The notes under the pieces were generated by a model. The model worked only from the letters and a program-made list of their open reading frames with translations, searched no databases and was not told where the DNA came from. The position numbers were made by a program, and so were the translations under genes. A DNA stretch of 64,000 bases. It comes from Arthrobacter pascens (GTDB taxonomy: Bacteria; Actinomycetota; Actinomycetes; Actinomycetales; Micrococcaceae). Where the stretch lies: the NCBI RefSeq assembly GCF_030815585.1, contig NZ_JAUSWY010000001.1, positions 62,001-126,000 of the forward strand, given 5' to 3'. This document shows positions 50,166 through 58,479 of the stretch, in pieces; the first letter of the stretch is position 1, and every line of letters begins with the position of its first letter.

Positions 50166-52109
50166 GTGCAGTTCCACCACCACGGCTACGTATCCGGTGA
50201 CCCGCGGGTCCAACCGGTGGCCGGCGCCGGCATCGACCGGCCCGCGGAGCTCCCCGACAAGGTCGACGTGCTCATTGTGGGCACCGGACCTGCGGGCGTG
50301 CTCACCGCCGCGCAGCTTTCCCAGTTCCCCGGAGTTACGACGCGCATTGTGGAGCGCCGCGCCGGTCGGCTGGCGATCGGCCAGGCCGACGGCATCCAGG
50401 CCCGCAGCGTCGAGACGTTCCAGGCGTTCGGTTTCGCCGAGCGGATCATCGCGGAGGCGTACCGGATCACCGAGATGGCGTTCTGGAAGCCGGACACCAA
50501 GGACCCCTCGCGCATCGTCCGGACTGCCCGCACCGTGGATGACCCTGCAGGCATCAGCGAGTTCCCGCACCTCATCGTCAACCAGGCCCGCGTGCTGGAC
50601 TACTTCGCCGAGTTCATGGCGAACTCGCCCACGCGCATGGTGCCCGATTATGGTTTTGAATTCGTCAGCCTCAACGTCACCGGCGGGGGAGAATACCCCG
50701 TCACCGTGACGCTTCTGCGCACTGCCGGCCCCGAGGAGGGCCAGGAGCGCATTGTCCGGGCCAAGTACGTCGTGGGCGCGGATGGCGCGCGGAGCAAGGT
50801 GCGGGAATCGATCGGCTGCACGCTGGCCGGCGACCAGGCCAACCACGCCTGGGGCGTCATGGATGCCCTCGCCGTCACGGACTTCCCGGACATCCGCACG
50901 AAGTGCGCGATCCAGTCGGGCACGGGCGGCAGCATCCTGCTGATCCCGCGCGAAGGGGGCCATCTTTTCCGCATGTACGTTGACCTTGGCGAGGTTGATC
51001 CGAACGATCACGGCGCCGTGCGCAGCACCACCATCGAGGAGATCATCGGCAAGGCGAATGAGATCCTCCACCCTTACACGCTGGCCGTACGCAACGTCGC
51101 CTGGCACAGCGTGTATGAGGTCGGCCACCGCTTGACGGACAGGTTCGACGACGTCCTTCCCGACCAGCGGGGCGCCCGCACGCCGCGCGTGTTCATCACC
51201 GGCGATGCGTGCCATACACACAGCGCCAAGGCGGGCCAGGGTATGAACGTGTCCATGCAGGACGGCTTCAACCTGGCGTGGAAGCTCGGACATGTGCTCG
51301 AGGGCAGAAGCCCGGAGAGCCTGCTGTCCACGTACTCGGCCGAGCGGCACGTGGTCGCGAAGAACCTCATTGACTTCGACAAGGAGTGGTCAACGCTCAT
51401 GGCGAAGAAACCCGACGAGTTCGCAGACCCCTCCGAGCTCGAGAACTTCTACGTCAGCACCGCCGAGTTCCCCGCCGGATTCATGACCCAGTACGCCCCT
51501 TCCATGCTTGTCGCCGCCTCTGAACACCAGGCCCGGGCCACCGGCTTCACCGTCGGAAAACGCTTCAAGTCCGCGCCCGTTGTGCGGGTGGGCGACACCA
51601 ACCCGGTGCACCTCGGCCACCACGCCACGGCGGACGGCCGGTGGCGGATCTACGTCTTCGCCGACGCGGCAGTCCCCGCCATGGGACAGCAGGCGGTGCC
51701 GTCGCCCACCTCGGATTTCGCCGAGTGGATCGCAAACTCGCCGGAATCGCCGCTGGCCGCCACGCCGTCGGGCGCCGATCCTGACGCGTGGTTCGACGTG
51801 AAGGTGATCTACCAGCAGGATCACACGAGAATCGACATCGGCGCCGTGCCGGCTGTTTTCAAGCCCCGGGTCGGACCGTTCCGGCTCACCGACTACGAGA
51901 AGGTCTACGCCAGCGATCCTGCGGCGGACATCTTCGAGCTGCGCGGCCTCGACCGCGGCGGTGTCGTCGTTGTCGTGCGGCCGGACCAGTACGTGGCCCA
52001 TGTCCTGCCGTTGACGGCGACGGCGGAGCTCGCCGGGTTCTTCGCACCCCTCCTACCGGCCCGCCGACCCGAAGCGGTCCGCTCAGAAAAACCCTTCGCT
52101 CACTTCTGA
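50166..52109 (+). CDS. FAD-dependent aromatic hydroxylase (phenol 2-monooxygenase / 3-hydroxybenzoate 4-hydroxylase type)
   Basis: A 647-residue class A flavoprotein monooxygenase from GTG 50166 (GTGAGGAAAG upstream). The FAD motif is VDVLIVGTGPAGVLTAAQLS, the DG motif KYVVGADGARSKVR, and the FAD-ribityl motif FITGDACHTHSAKAGQGMN. The C-terminal thioredoxin-like domain of this size class, shared by phenol 2-monooxygenase and MobA (639 residues), fills the end. MobA makes protocatechuate from 3-hydroxybenzoate. Being divergent from the hpa operon, the enzyme might instead hydroxylate a hydroxyphenylacetate to homoprotocatechuate; neither substrate is proven. Confidence 0.85.
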   Translation: MQFHHHGYVSGDPRVQPVAGAGIDRPAELPDKVDVLIVGTGPAGVLTAAQLSQFPGVTTRIVERRAGRLAIGQADGIQARSVETFQAFGFAERIIAEAYRITEMAFWKPDTKDPSRIVRTARTVDDPAGISEFPHLIVNQARVLDYFAEFMANSPTRMVPDYGFEFVSLNVTGGGEYPVTVTLLRTAGPEEGQERIVRAKYVVGADGARSKVRESIGCTLAGDQANHAWGVMDALAVTDFPDIRTKCAIQSGTGGSILLIPREGGHLFRMYVDLGEVDPNDHGAVRSTTIEEIIGKANEILHPYTLAVRNVAWHSVYEVGHRLTDRFDDVLPDQRGARTPRVFITGDACHTHSAKAGQGMNVSMQDGFNLAWKLGHVLEGRSPESLLSTYSAERHVVAKNLIDFDKEWSTLMAKKPDEFADPSELENFYVSTAEFPAGFMTQYAPSMLVAASEHQARATGFTVGKRFKSAPVVRVGDTNPVHLGHHATADGRWRIYVFADAAVPAMGQQAVPSPTSDFAEWIANSPESPLAATPSGADPDAWFDVKVIYQQDHTRIDIGAVPAVFKPRVGPFRLTDYEKVYASDPAADIFELRGLDRGGVVVVVRPDQYVAHVLPLTATAELAGFFAPLLPARRPEAVRSEKPFAHF

Positions 52110-52195
52110 TTCCGATGCGTGCATTATGGCGGCCAGCCGTCATAGGGTACCCACACAGGCACCAGCACATAGGGAACCGAGGAAGGACAAGAATT

Positions 52196-52621
52196 GTGAG
52201 CTTGCGAGGATTCAGCACGATCAACTTCTGGGCCGACGACGTGGAAGCCGCCACCGCTTGGTACCAGGAATTCCTTGGTCTTGAGGCCTACTTCCAGCGG
52301 CCAGGGCCCGACGGGAAACTGGCCTACGCGGAGTTCCGCATCGGTGATTACCAGAACGAGTTAGGCATCATCGACAGCCGCTTCCGGCCGTCCGCAACAT
52401 CAACGGTGCCCGGTGGCGCAGTGATGCACTGGCACGTCGACGACCTCAGTGGCACAGTGCAGCGACTGTTGTCGATGGGCGCCACCGAGTACCTGCCCAT
52501 CACCGCGCACGGAGACTCCGGCTTCATCACCGCGTCGGTGGTGGACCCGTTCGGCAATGTGCTGGGGGTTATGAACAACCCCCACTACCTCGACGTCCTC
52601 GCTGCCGTCCAGCAGGACTGA
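52196..52621 (+). CDS. VOC (glyoxalase/bleomycin-resistance) family protein
   Basis: A 141-residue VOC protein from GTG 52196, with GAGGAAGGAC upstream. It consists of two beta-alpha-beta-beta-beta modules (STINFWADDVEAATAWYQEF; HWHVDDLSGTVQRLLSMGA). Metal-binding His and Glu positions are partly visible but the family is functionally diverse: glyoxalases, dioxygenases, resistance proteins. It may be co-transcribed with the next gene, one base away. Confidence 0.85.
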   Translation: MSLRGFSTINFWADDVEAATAWYQEFLGLEAYFQRPGPDGKLAYAEFRIGDYQNELGIIDSRFRPSATSTVPGGAVMHWHVDDLSGTVQRLLSMGATEYLPITAHGDSGFITASVVDPFGNVLGVMNNPHYLDVLAAVQQD

Positions 52622-52622
52622 G

Positions 52623-53189
52623 GTGGAGTCGCTCGAGTTCCGCGACGCCGCGGACTGGGAGTCGTGGCTGGCGGCCAACCAGGACGGTCAGGCCCAGGCT
52701 TGGCTGGTCGTCGGAAAGCGGCACTCGGGGGCGGCGCTGATCAGCATCGAGGAAGCCCTGGACGTGGCCTTGTGCCACGGCTGGATCGACGGTCAGCGCA
52801 AGGCCCATAACGACGTGGCATTCCTCCAGCGATACTCTCGACGCCGGGCGCGAAGTTCATGGTCGAGGGTCAACGTGGTCAAGGCTGAGGCCCTGATCGC
52901 GGCCGGACGGATGCGGCCTTCCGGACTCGCCGAGATTGAGGCCGTAAAGTCGGACGGACGCTGGGAGGCTGCCTATGAGCCACAACGCACAGCCGAGGTC
53001 CCGTCCGACCTCGCGGCCGCTCTGGCGGGCGATGCCTCGGCCAACGCCGCCTTCGAGAACCTGGGACGGTCTGGGCGTTACGCCGTGATTTTGCCACTCC
53101 TCAAGGCCCGCACGCCGGAATCGCGTGCGTTGGTGCTGGTCCGTGAGTTGGCAAAGCTGCGAGACTTTCCGCAGTCCCGGCCGACCTGA
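52623..53189 (+). CDS. YdeI/OmpD-associated family protein (bacteriocin-protection type)
   Basis: A 188-residue YdeI-family protein from GTG 52623, one base after the VOC stop. The core segments are DWESWLAANQDGQAQAWLVV, ALDVALCHGWIDGQRKAHND and FLQRYSRRRARSSWSRVN, all family hallmarks; the helical C-terminus (AAALAGDASANAAFENLGRS) is also typical. Relatives have been linked to resistance to antimicrobial peptides; the mechanism is unknown. Confidence 0.85.
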   Translation: MESLEFRDAADWESWLAANQDGQAQAWLVVGKRHSGAALISIEEALDVALCHGWIDGQRKAHNDVAFLQRYSRRRARSSWSRVNVVKAEALIAAGRMRPSGLAEIEAVKSDGRWEAAYEPQRTAEVPSDLAAALAGDASANAAFENLGRSGRYAVILPLLKARTPESRALVLVRELAKLRDFPQSRPT

Positions 53190-53198
53190 TCAAACGGC

Positions 53199-53350
53199 CT
53201 AGTCCTCAAGGGATGAATCGAGATTTGCCTCCGGACCGGCCACGCCTCCCACAGCTTCGACCAGGCGCTCCCTGGGCCGGCTCAGGTGCTCATCCAGGAA
53301 GGAGCTCGCGGCCTCGCCGTCGCCGGCTTCAATGAGGTCCAGAAGGTGAT
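53199..53350 (-). pseudogene. 3' remnant of a GntR (FCD-domain) regulator
   Basis: The minus strand translates in one frame to GRNHLLDLIEAGDGEAASSF and on through LDEHLSRPRERLVEAVGG to a TAG at 53201-53199. That is the final helix pair of FCD-type GntR regulators. The rest of the gene is missing and the sequence beyond about 53350 belongs to the next remnant. Confidence 0.7.
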
Positions 53351-53576
53351 TTCTGCCGTCTGCGCCCGCTCCGGAACCACCCCGGTTTGGGCAGTTGTGG
53401 GACGGTCTGACCTGGATGAAGAAGCAGCAAAACAGTTGGGCCTAGCCACCGTTATGGCGCTTCAGGACCTCACCAAGCAAGACACCTCCCAGGATCCTGC
53501 CCTGGCAGCTTCAGGCCTTCAGCAAGCGGGCCGGACGATCCTCCAGGCACCGCAGGGGACCGGGGCGCGCTGCTAG
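53340..53576 (+). pseudogene. 3' remnant of a glycerate kinase (GlxK type)
   Basis: The plus-strand frame reads SGTTPVWAVVGRSDLDEEAA followed by KQLGLATVMALQDL and a GRTIL ending, the C-terminal strand-helix layout of type I glycerate kinases. Everything upstream, including the ATP and glycerate sites, is gone, and the homologous part starts next to the gntR remnant. Glycerate kinase normally phosphorylates glycerate in glyoxylate use; this copy cannot work. Confidence 0.55.
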
Positions 53577-53613
53577 CCCCGGCCCGCCGTTGTCCTGATG
53601 ATCCGTCGTCGTT

Positions 53614-55533
53614 CTACTTCTCCTGCAGAGGCTGGACCCGCAGCCAGACATACTGCAGCGGCGCCAGCGTGAGTCCTTCAGCCAGATGGACAGCCGCTTC
53701 AGTGAGAATGTCGACAGCCTCGGCCGAGAAACCGGAGAACGTGACCGGGCGGAGCTGCTGCGGTTCGTCGCTGAAGTTGGCCAGGACAAGCACATGGGTG
53801 CCGTCGCCGGGCCGTTGGTAGCCCAGGACTCCGGGGTTGTTGGTGGCGAAGTCGATGAGGCGGGTTCCGGAAAGTTCCGGGGTTTCTGCTCGCGCGGCAA
53901 TCATCCTGCGGAGCCCATTGAAGATCGCGCCCTCCGGTGTTGCCGGATCGTGCCGCCGCGCGTACTGCCCGGCAGGGTAGCGGGGCCGGTGCACCCAGCG
54001 GCTGTCCGCTTCATGGCCGTCCTCCAGCGCGTACCGGTAGTCGTTGACCTGGCCTACCTCGTCGCCCAGGTACAGGAGCGGAACGCCGCCGGTGCTGAAC
54101 GCCACCGAATGGGCCAGCAGGATCCTGCCCACGGCCTGCTCCGGATCGTCCTCCAGGCCGCACAGCGACGCCGTGGTCCCGGAAATGCGGCAGTCCCCGG
54201 TGCGGGGGTTGTCCTGGAAGGGCACCCCGCGGGCGAAGCTGCCCGGGAAGCGGTTGACATAAAACGAGTTAAGGAACCGGCGGTGGTCAAAGCCGTTGAT
54301 GCCCAGTTCGGCGGCATCCTCATCGGCAAAGGTCCAGCCGATGTCGTCATGGCTCCGCACATAGTTCACCCAGGAGGTGCCCGCGGGGACATTGTGCCGC
54401 CGTTCCAAGGCCTGGGCCAGGAGTGAAACGTCGCGGGTGGCCAGTGATTCCCAGATGAGGGCCATCTGCAGCGGGTTGTAGGAAAGCTGGCATTCCGCGG
54501 GGTCGATGTAGAGGGCCACCTCATCCGGGTGCACGATCGCCTCGGACTTGAACAGCAGTGACGGCGCCGCGAGCCGGCAGACTGCGTTGAACGCCCGCAG
54601 CAGGGTATGTGCCTCCGGCAGGTTCTCACACGGCGTACCCAGCTGCTTCCAGACGAAAGCCACGGCGTCCATACGCAGGATGTCCACACCCTGGTTGGCG
54701 AGGAAAAGCATCTCACCGGCCATGGCGCGGAATACGTCCGGATTGGAGTAGTTCAGGTCCCACTGGAAAGAATGGAACGTGGCCCAGACCCACCGCCCGT
54801 CAGGCAGCTGAACAAAGGTGCCCGGGTGGTCGTCAGGGAAGATCTCGCGGACATTGTGCTCAAAGGCATCCGGCATGGTCCGGTCCGGATACATCCAGTA
54901 GTAGTCGCTGTACCCGGGATTTCCGGCGGCTGCCCGGCGGGCCCATTCATGCTCATTGGATGTGTGGTTGAAGATGAAGTCCACCACAAGGCTGATGCCG
55001 TTGGCACGAAGCTCTGCCGCCAGCTCACGCAGCTGCTCCATGGTGCCAAGTTTCGGGTTGACCTCGCGGTAGCTGGAGACTGCATATCCGCCGTCGGACA
55101 GCGGCTCCGGAGCCAGGAACAGTGGCATGAGGTGCAGGTAGGTCAGGCCTAGCTCCTTGAAGTACGGGATCTGTTCCCGGACCCCGTCCAGGCTGCCCGC
55201 GTACCTGTCCACGTAGCAGACCCCGCCCAGCATCCTGTTGGACTGGAACCAGCCGCTGTTGCCCTCCCGTTCGGCGTCCAGGGCCTTCAGCTCCGCGGGC
55301 CGTTCAACCCATGACCGGGCGCACTGAAGCACCAAGGCCGCCAGTTGGTCCAGCCAGTCAGGCCGGGAGCCATACAGGAAATGGAAGAGCCGGCACAGGT
55401 CGGGAAAGTGCAGGTCGAACCGCTGAGCGAATGCAGCCCCATCGGGGTCCGCCTGGTTGAAGTCCGGCTGGGCGGCCAGCGCCTTGAGGACATGCTGCCG
55501 GGCCGCTTCGTCCACAGTGACAAATTTCTGCAT
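53614..55533 (-). CDS. Amylosucrase (GH13 subfamily 4)
   Basis: A 639-residue GH13 enzyme. Amylosucrase transfers glucose from sucrose to an alpha-1,4-glucan and releases fructose. The catalytic set is visible: nucleophile Asp in [17 protein letters not shown], acid/base Glu in [12 protein letters not shown], and the stabilising Asp in [11 protein letters not shown]. The wording [20 protein letters not shown] and the N-terminal helical domain are specific to amylosucrases rather than alpha-amylases or trehalose synthases. No signal peptide is seen, so it should be cytoplasmic and would need sucrose uptake. It is the last gene of the EIIB-EIIA-gntR operon, 12 bases after gntR. Confidence 0.9.
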   Translation of the reverse strand: MQKFVTVDEAARQHVLKALAAQPDFNQADPDGAAFAQRFDLHFPDLCRLFHFLYGSRPDWLDQLAALVLQCARSWVERPAELKALDAEREGNSGWFQSNRMLGGVCYVDRYAGSLDGVREQIPYFKELGLTYLHLMPLFLAPEPLSDGGYAVSSYREVNPKLGTMEQLRELAAELRANGISLVVDFIFNHTSNEHEWARRAAAGNPGYSDYYWMYPDRTMPDAFEHNVREIFPDDHPGTFVQLPDGRWVWATFHSFQWDLNYSNPDVFRAMAGEMLFLANQGVDILRMDAVAFVWKQLGTPCENLPEAHTLLRAFNAVCRLAAPSLLFKSEAIVHPDEVALYIDPAECQLSYNPLQMALIWESLATRDVSLLAQALERRHNVPAGTSWVNYVRSHDDIGWTFADEDAAELGINGFDHRRFLNSFYVNRFPGSFARGVPFQDNPRTGDCRISGTTASLCGLEDDPEQAVGRILLAHSVAFSTGGVPLLYLGDEVGQVNDYRYALEDGHEADSRWVHRPRYPAGQYARRHDPATPEGAIFNGLRRMIAARAETPELSGTRLIDFATNNPGVLGYQRPGDGTHVLVLANFSDEPQQLRPVTFSGFSAEAVDILTEAAVHLAEGLTLAPLQYVWLRVQPLQEK

Positions 55534-55545
55534 GGAGATAATCTT

Positions 55546-56271
55546 TCACTCTTTTCCCAAGCCCAGGCGCATCGACACCTGGTACCGGTCCGAGCGGTAG
55601 GTGGAGACGGCATATTCGACGGGTGTCCCCGGATCGTCCTGTCCGGTGAACGATCTGCGCTTAAAGAGCAGGACCGGCGCCCCGGGTTGAATGTCCAGGA
55701 GTGCGGCGGTATCCTCCGGCACGGCAGCCGCCTCAACCGTCTGTTCCGCGTGCTGGACCGGGTGTCCGGCGGCTGCGAGGATCCGGTAGAGGGAGCCCGT
55801 CAGGTCCTTCGAGAGCAGGTCCGGCAGCAGCCGGGGCGGAAGCCAGGATTCGTCCACGCTGACGGGAGCACCGTTTGCCAGCCGCAGCCGGCGGACCAGG
55901 TAGGCCATCTCTCCCCGGGGCAGCGCCAGGTGCTCAGCCGCAGCTGGGGGAGGCGTTGCCGCGGAAGCATTGATGACGCGGGTACTTGGTTCGAAACCGG
56001 CTGCCCGCATGTCCTCGTTGAACGAAGCCAGGTGCAGGGTGGAGCGCACCAGCCCGTGCGAGACGAAGGTTCCCTTGCCCTTGATCCGCACCAGCGCTCC
56101 GTCCTGGACGAGGTCCGAGATGGCCCGGCGCACCGTGATGCGCGAGACGCCGAACTGCTCCTCCAGTTGGCGTTCACCCAGCAGGGCATCGCCGGGCCGC
56201 AGGGTGGCAGCCACCAGGTCCTGGAGCTGCCTTCGGAGCCAGACGTGTTTCAGTTCCCCTGCCGTATCCAT
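55546..56271 (-). CDS. GntR (HutC/DasR-type) regulator of the amino-sugar PTS locus
   Basis: A 241-residue GntR regulator from ATG 56271, five bases after the EIIA stop. The winged helix is LLGERQLEEQFGVSRITVRR with ISDLVQDGALVRIKGKGTFV; the UTRA ligand domain follows (MRAAGFEPSTRVINASAA; YLVRRLRLANGAPVSVDESW). This is the NagR/DasR class, which binds ACTGGTCTAGACCAGT-like dre sites and is released by glucosamine or GlcNAc phosphates. A matching dyad lies between the two divergent operons here. Confidence 0.88.
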   Translation of the reverse strand: MDTAGELKHVWLRRQLQDLVAATLRPGDALLGERQLEEQFGVSRITVRRAISDLVQDGALVRIKGKGTFVSHGLVRSTLHLASFNEDMRAAGFEPSTRVINASAATPPPAAAEHLALPRGEMAYLVRRLRLANGAPVSVDESWLPPRLLPDLLSKDLTGSLYRILAAAGHPVQHAEQTVEAAAVPEDTAALLDIQPGAPVLLFKRRSFTGQDDPGTPVEYAVSTYRSDRYQVSMRLGLGKE

Positions 56272-56276
56272 GGCTC

Positions 56277-56792
56277 CTATTTTCCGGGAAGGTTGAACAG
56301 GTGTCCGCCCGCTGCCACCCGGCCTCCCGCGGCCGGGGGCTCGATGGAGTCGGCCGCGCTGTCCAGGATGACCACGGGGCTGCACATGCTGAGGTCTTTC
56401 GAGCGGACCAGTGTGACATCCACGCTGATCATGGGGTCACCGGCGCGGACGTGGTCACCCTTTTGCGCAAGCACGGTAAAGCCTTCACCCTTCAGCCCGA
56501 CCGTATCAATCCCGACGTGGACCAGTACTGCGGGTCCGGAGGCGTGCTGGACGATGTAGGCGTGCGGCATGACCTTGATGACGCGGCCGTCGAGGGGAGC
56601 GACGGCGGTGAGGACACCGGCGTCGTCTTCGGGGATGACGGCGGCGCCTCCACCAACCAGCCCTTTGGCAAAGACCGGGTCCGGCACCTCATTCAGCGGA
56701 ATGAGCCGCCCGGGGAGGGGAGAGGCGACGCTGATGGCCTCGGCCGGTGCTGCGGTGCCCACGTCCGGCGTGCTCACATCACGACTGCTCAC
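56277..56792 (-). CDS. PTS EIIA component (glucose/GlcNAc type)
   Basis: A 171-residue EIIA-Glc-like protein. It takes phosphate from HPr and passes it to EIIB. The active-site pair is His77 (MPHAYIVQH) and His92 (AVLVHVGIDTVGL), fifteen residues apart as in E. coli Crr, where His90 is phosphorylated. Preceded by a short disordered N-terminus. It overlaps the EIIB stop by four bases and is translated with it. Confidence 0.93.
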   Translation of the reverse strand: MSSRDVSTPDVGTAAPAEAISVASPLPGRLIPLNEVPDPVFAKGLVGGGAAVIPEDDAGVLTAVAPLDGRVIKVMPHAYIVQHASGPAVLVHVGIDTVGLKGEGFTVLAQKGDHVRAGDPMISVDVTLVRSKDLSMCSPVVILDSAADSIEPPAAGGRVAAGGHLFNLPGK

Positions 56793-57019
56793 ATCAGGTC
56801 CTGGATGTCTTCTGCCAGGCTCTCGGCTTCCGGTCCCACAACCACCTGGACCACCGAACCGGCCATCATGACTCCGTGGGCACCCGCGGCCTTGAGGGCG
56901 GCTTCGTCAACGCGTGAGGCATCCACCACTTCGGTGCGCAGGCGCGTGATGCACCCTTCGATCTCCTCGACGTTGCTGGCCCCGCCGAGGGCGGCGAGGA
57001 TGGTTTCTGCTTTGGACAT
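56789..57019 (-). CDS. PTS EIIB component (glucose/GlcNAc type)
   Basis: A 76-residue free-standing EIIB from ATG 57019. The phosphorylated cysteine is Cys23 in VEEIEGCITRLRTEV, and SVVQVVVGPEAESLAEDI is the family C-terminus. It transfers phosphate from EIIA to the sugar carried by the EIIC membrane protein encoded on the divergent operon. First gene of the minus-strand operon, next to the shared operator. Confidence 0.93.
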   Translation of the reverse strand: MSKAETILAALGGASNVEEIEGCITRLRTEVVDASRVDEAALKAAGAHGVMMAGSVVQVVVGPEAESLAEDIQDLM

Positions 57020-57124
57020 GTCCACTCCTTTTGGTGGTTCGCGGTGAATATTGCCCGGCTCCGGAAGCTTTTTACAGCTTGAGGTTGACAACTGAGGCCC
57101 GTGCACTTCACAGTGATGGTTGTC

Positions 57125-57140
57125 ACTGGTTATAACCAGT
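57125..57140. promoter_or_regulatory. dre-type operator (DasR/NagR site) between the divergent PTS operons
   Basis: ACTGGTTATAACCAGT is a perfect 16-base palindrome and matches the dre consensus ACTGGTCTAGACCAGT outside the central AT pairs. It lies 63 bases before EIIC and 105 bases before EIIB. Inverted TGACAAC/GTTGTCA arms (57086-57092, 57119-57125) contain a -35-like TTGACA. Confidence 0.85.
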
Positions 57141-57203
57141 TAGCAAGACTCTACTGAATCCCGCACCCCCGCACAAGCACAGCCTTCTTGAAACGAGGAA
57201 CAC

Positions 57204-58475
57204 ATGACCACGGAAAACTCTTCCGCTTCCGCGGCCGGTCCGCTGGCCGCACCAGCCCCGGGAAAGGCCAAGGGCAGCGGCAAAGCCCTCCAGAACCTGC
57301 AGCGCTTCGGCCGCAGCCTGATGCTCCCCATCGCCGCCCTTCCCGCTGCTGCGCTCCTCCTGCGCCTCGGCCAGGACGACCTGCTGGGCAGGTTCGAGTC
57401 CCTGACCACCGTCGCCCAGGTCATCGGTGCGGCCGGCGGCGCCCTGTTTGAAAATCTTCCGCTGCTCTTCGCTGTCGGAATTTCCTTCGGTTTCGCCAAG
57501 AAGGGTGACGGCTCCACGGCACTGGCCGCCGTCGTCGGGTATTTGGTCCTGACCAACGTCTTCAAGGTCATGGCACCGCTGGTGCTGGGCGCTGTCCCGG
57601 AGGGCGGCAAGGATCCCGTCATCAATTACGGCGTGCTGGCCGGCATCGTGATGGGCCTGACGACGGCGTGGCTGTGGCAGCGCTTCCACCGCACCACCTT
57701 GCCGGACTGGCTGGGCTTCTTCGCCGGCCGCCGGCTGGTGCCCATCCTGACGTCCTTCGCCGCCATTGTGATCGGCGTGGTCATGGCCCTGCTGTACCCC
57801 TTCTTCAATACGGGGTTGACGGCAGTGGGCAACACCGTGGCGGACAATACCGTGGTGGGCAGCGGAGTCTACGGCACCCTCAACCGGCTGCTCATCCCGC
57901 TGGGACTGCACCACATCCTGAACTCCATCGTCTGGTTCATCATCGGCGACTACGACGGCGCCCATGGCGACCTGAACCGGTTCTTCGCCGGAGACCCCAC
58001 CGCCGGCGTATTTATGACCGGCTTCTTCCCCATCATGATGTTCGCCCTGCCCGCAGCCGCCCTGGCCATCTGGCAGGAAGCCAAGCCGTCTCAGAAGAAG
58101 ATCGTTGGCGGCGTCATGCTCTCCACCGGCCTGACCGCGTTCCTCACCGGGATCACCGAACCGCTGGAATTCTCGTTTATGTTCGTGGCCTGGCCGCTTT
58201 ACCTCGTCCACGCCGTCCTGACCGGCACGTCCATGATGCTGGTCAATGCCCTGGACATCCACCATGGGTTCGGATTCTCCGCCGGAGCCATCGACTACCT
58301 CCTCAACTTCGGCATCGCCCAGAACCCACTGTGGCTGATCCCCATCGGCCTGGGCTACGCCGCCATCTACTATGTGGCCTTCCGCTTTGTCATCCGCCGC
58401 TGGAACCTGCGCACGATGGGCCGCGAGGATGAAACCGACGAGAACGGCTCAATGGCCAAAGCTGATGCGAGCTGA
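57204..58475 (+). CDS. PTS N-acetylglucosamine-type EIIC component
   Basis: A 423-residue membrane transporter domain with about ten helices. The family motif is GITEPLEFSFMFVAWPLY, and the N-terminal QRFGRSLMLPIAALPAAALL is typical for the GlcNAc/glucose superfamily EIIC. It carries the sugar across the membrane while EIIB phosphorylates it. The nagA and nagB genes following indicate GlcNAc as the substrate. ATG 57204 follows ACGAGGAAC. Confidence 0.93.
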   Translation: MTTENSSASAAGPLAAPAPGKAKGSGKALQNLQRFGRSLMLPIAALPAAALLLRLGQDDLLGRFESLTTVAQVIGAAGGALFENLPLLFAVGISFGFAKKGDGSTALAAVVGYLVLTNVFKVMAPLVLGAVPEGGKDPVINYGVLAGIVMGLTTAWLWQRFHRTTLPDWLGFFAGRRLVPILTSFAAIVIGVVMALLYPFFNTGLTAVGNTVADNTVVGSGVYGTLNRLLIPLGLHHILNSIVWFIIGDYDGAHGDLNRFFAGDPTAGVFMTGFFPIMMFALPAAALAIWQEAKPSQKKIVGGVMLSTGLTAFLTGITEPLEFSFMFVAWPLYLVHAVLTGTSMMLVNALDIHHGFGFSAGAIDYLLNFGIAQNPLWLIPIGLGYAAIYYVAFRFVIRRWNLRTMGREDETDENGSMAKADAS

Positions 58476-58479
58476 CCGG

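Noticed and set aside
53686..54426. 246-codon open frame antisense to the amylosucrase gene
   Set aside because: No domain and composition expected of a complementary frame; the amylosucrase catalytic residues are on the minus strand.
57123..58265. 380-codon open frame antisense to the EIIC gene
   Set aside because: His/Gln/Gly-rich, as expected from the complement of membrane-helix codons; it also overlaps the dre operator.
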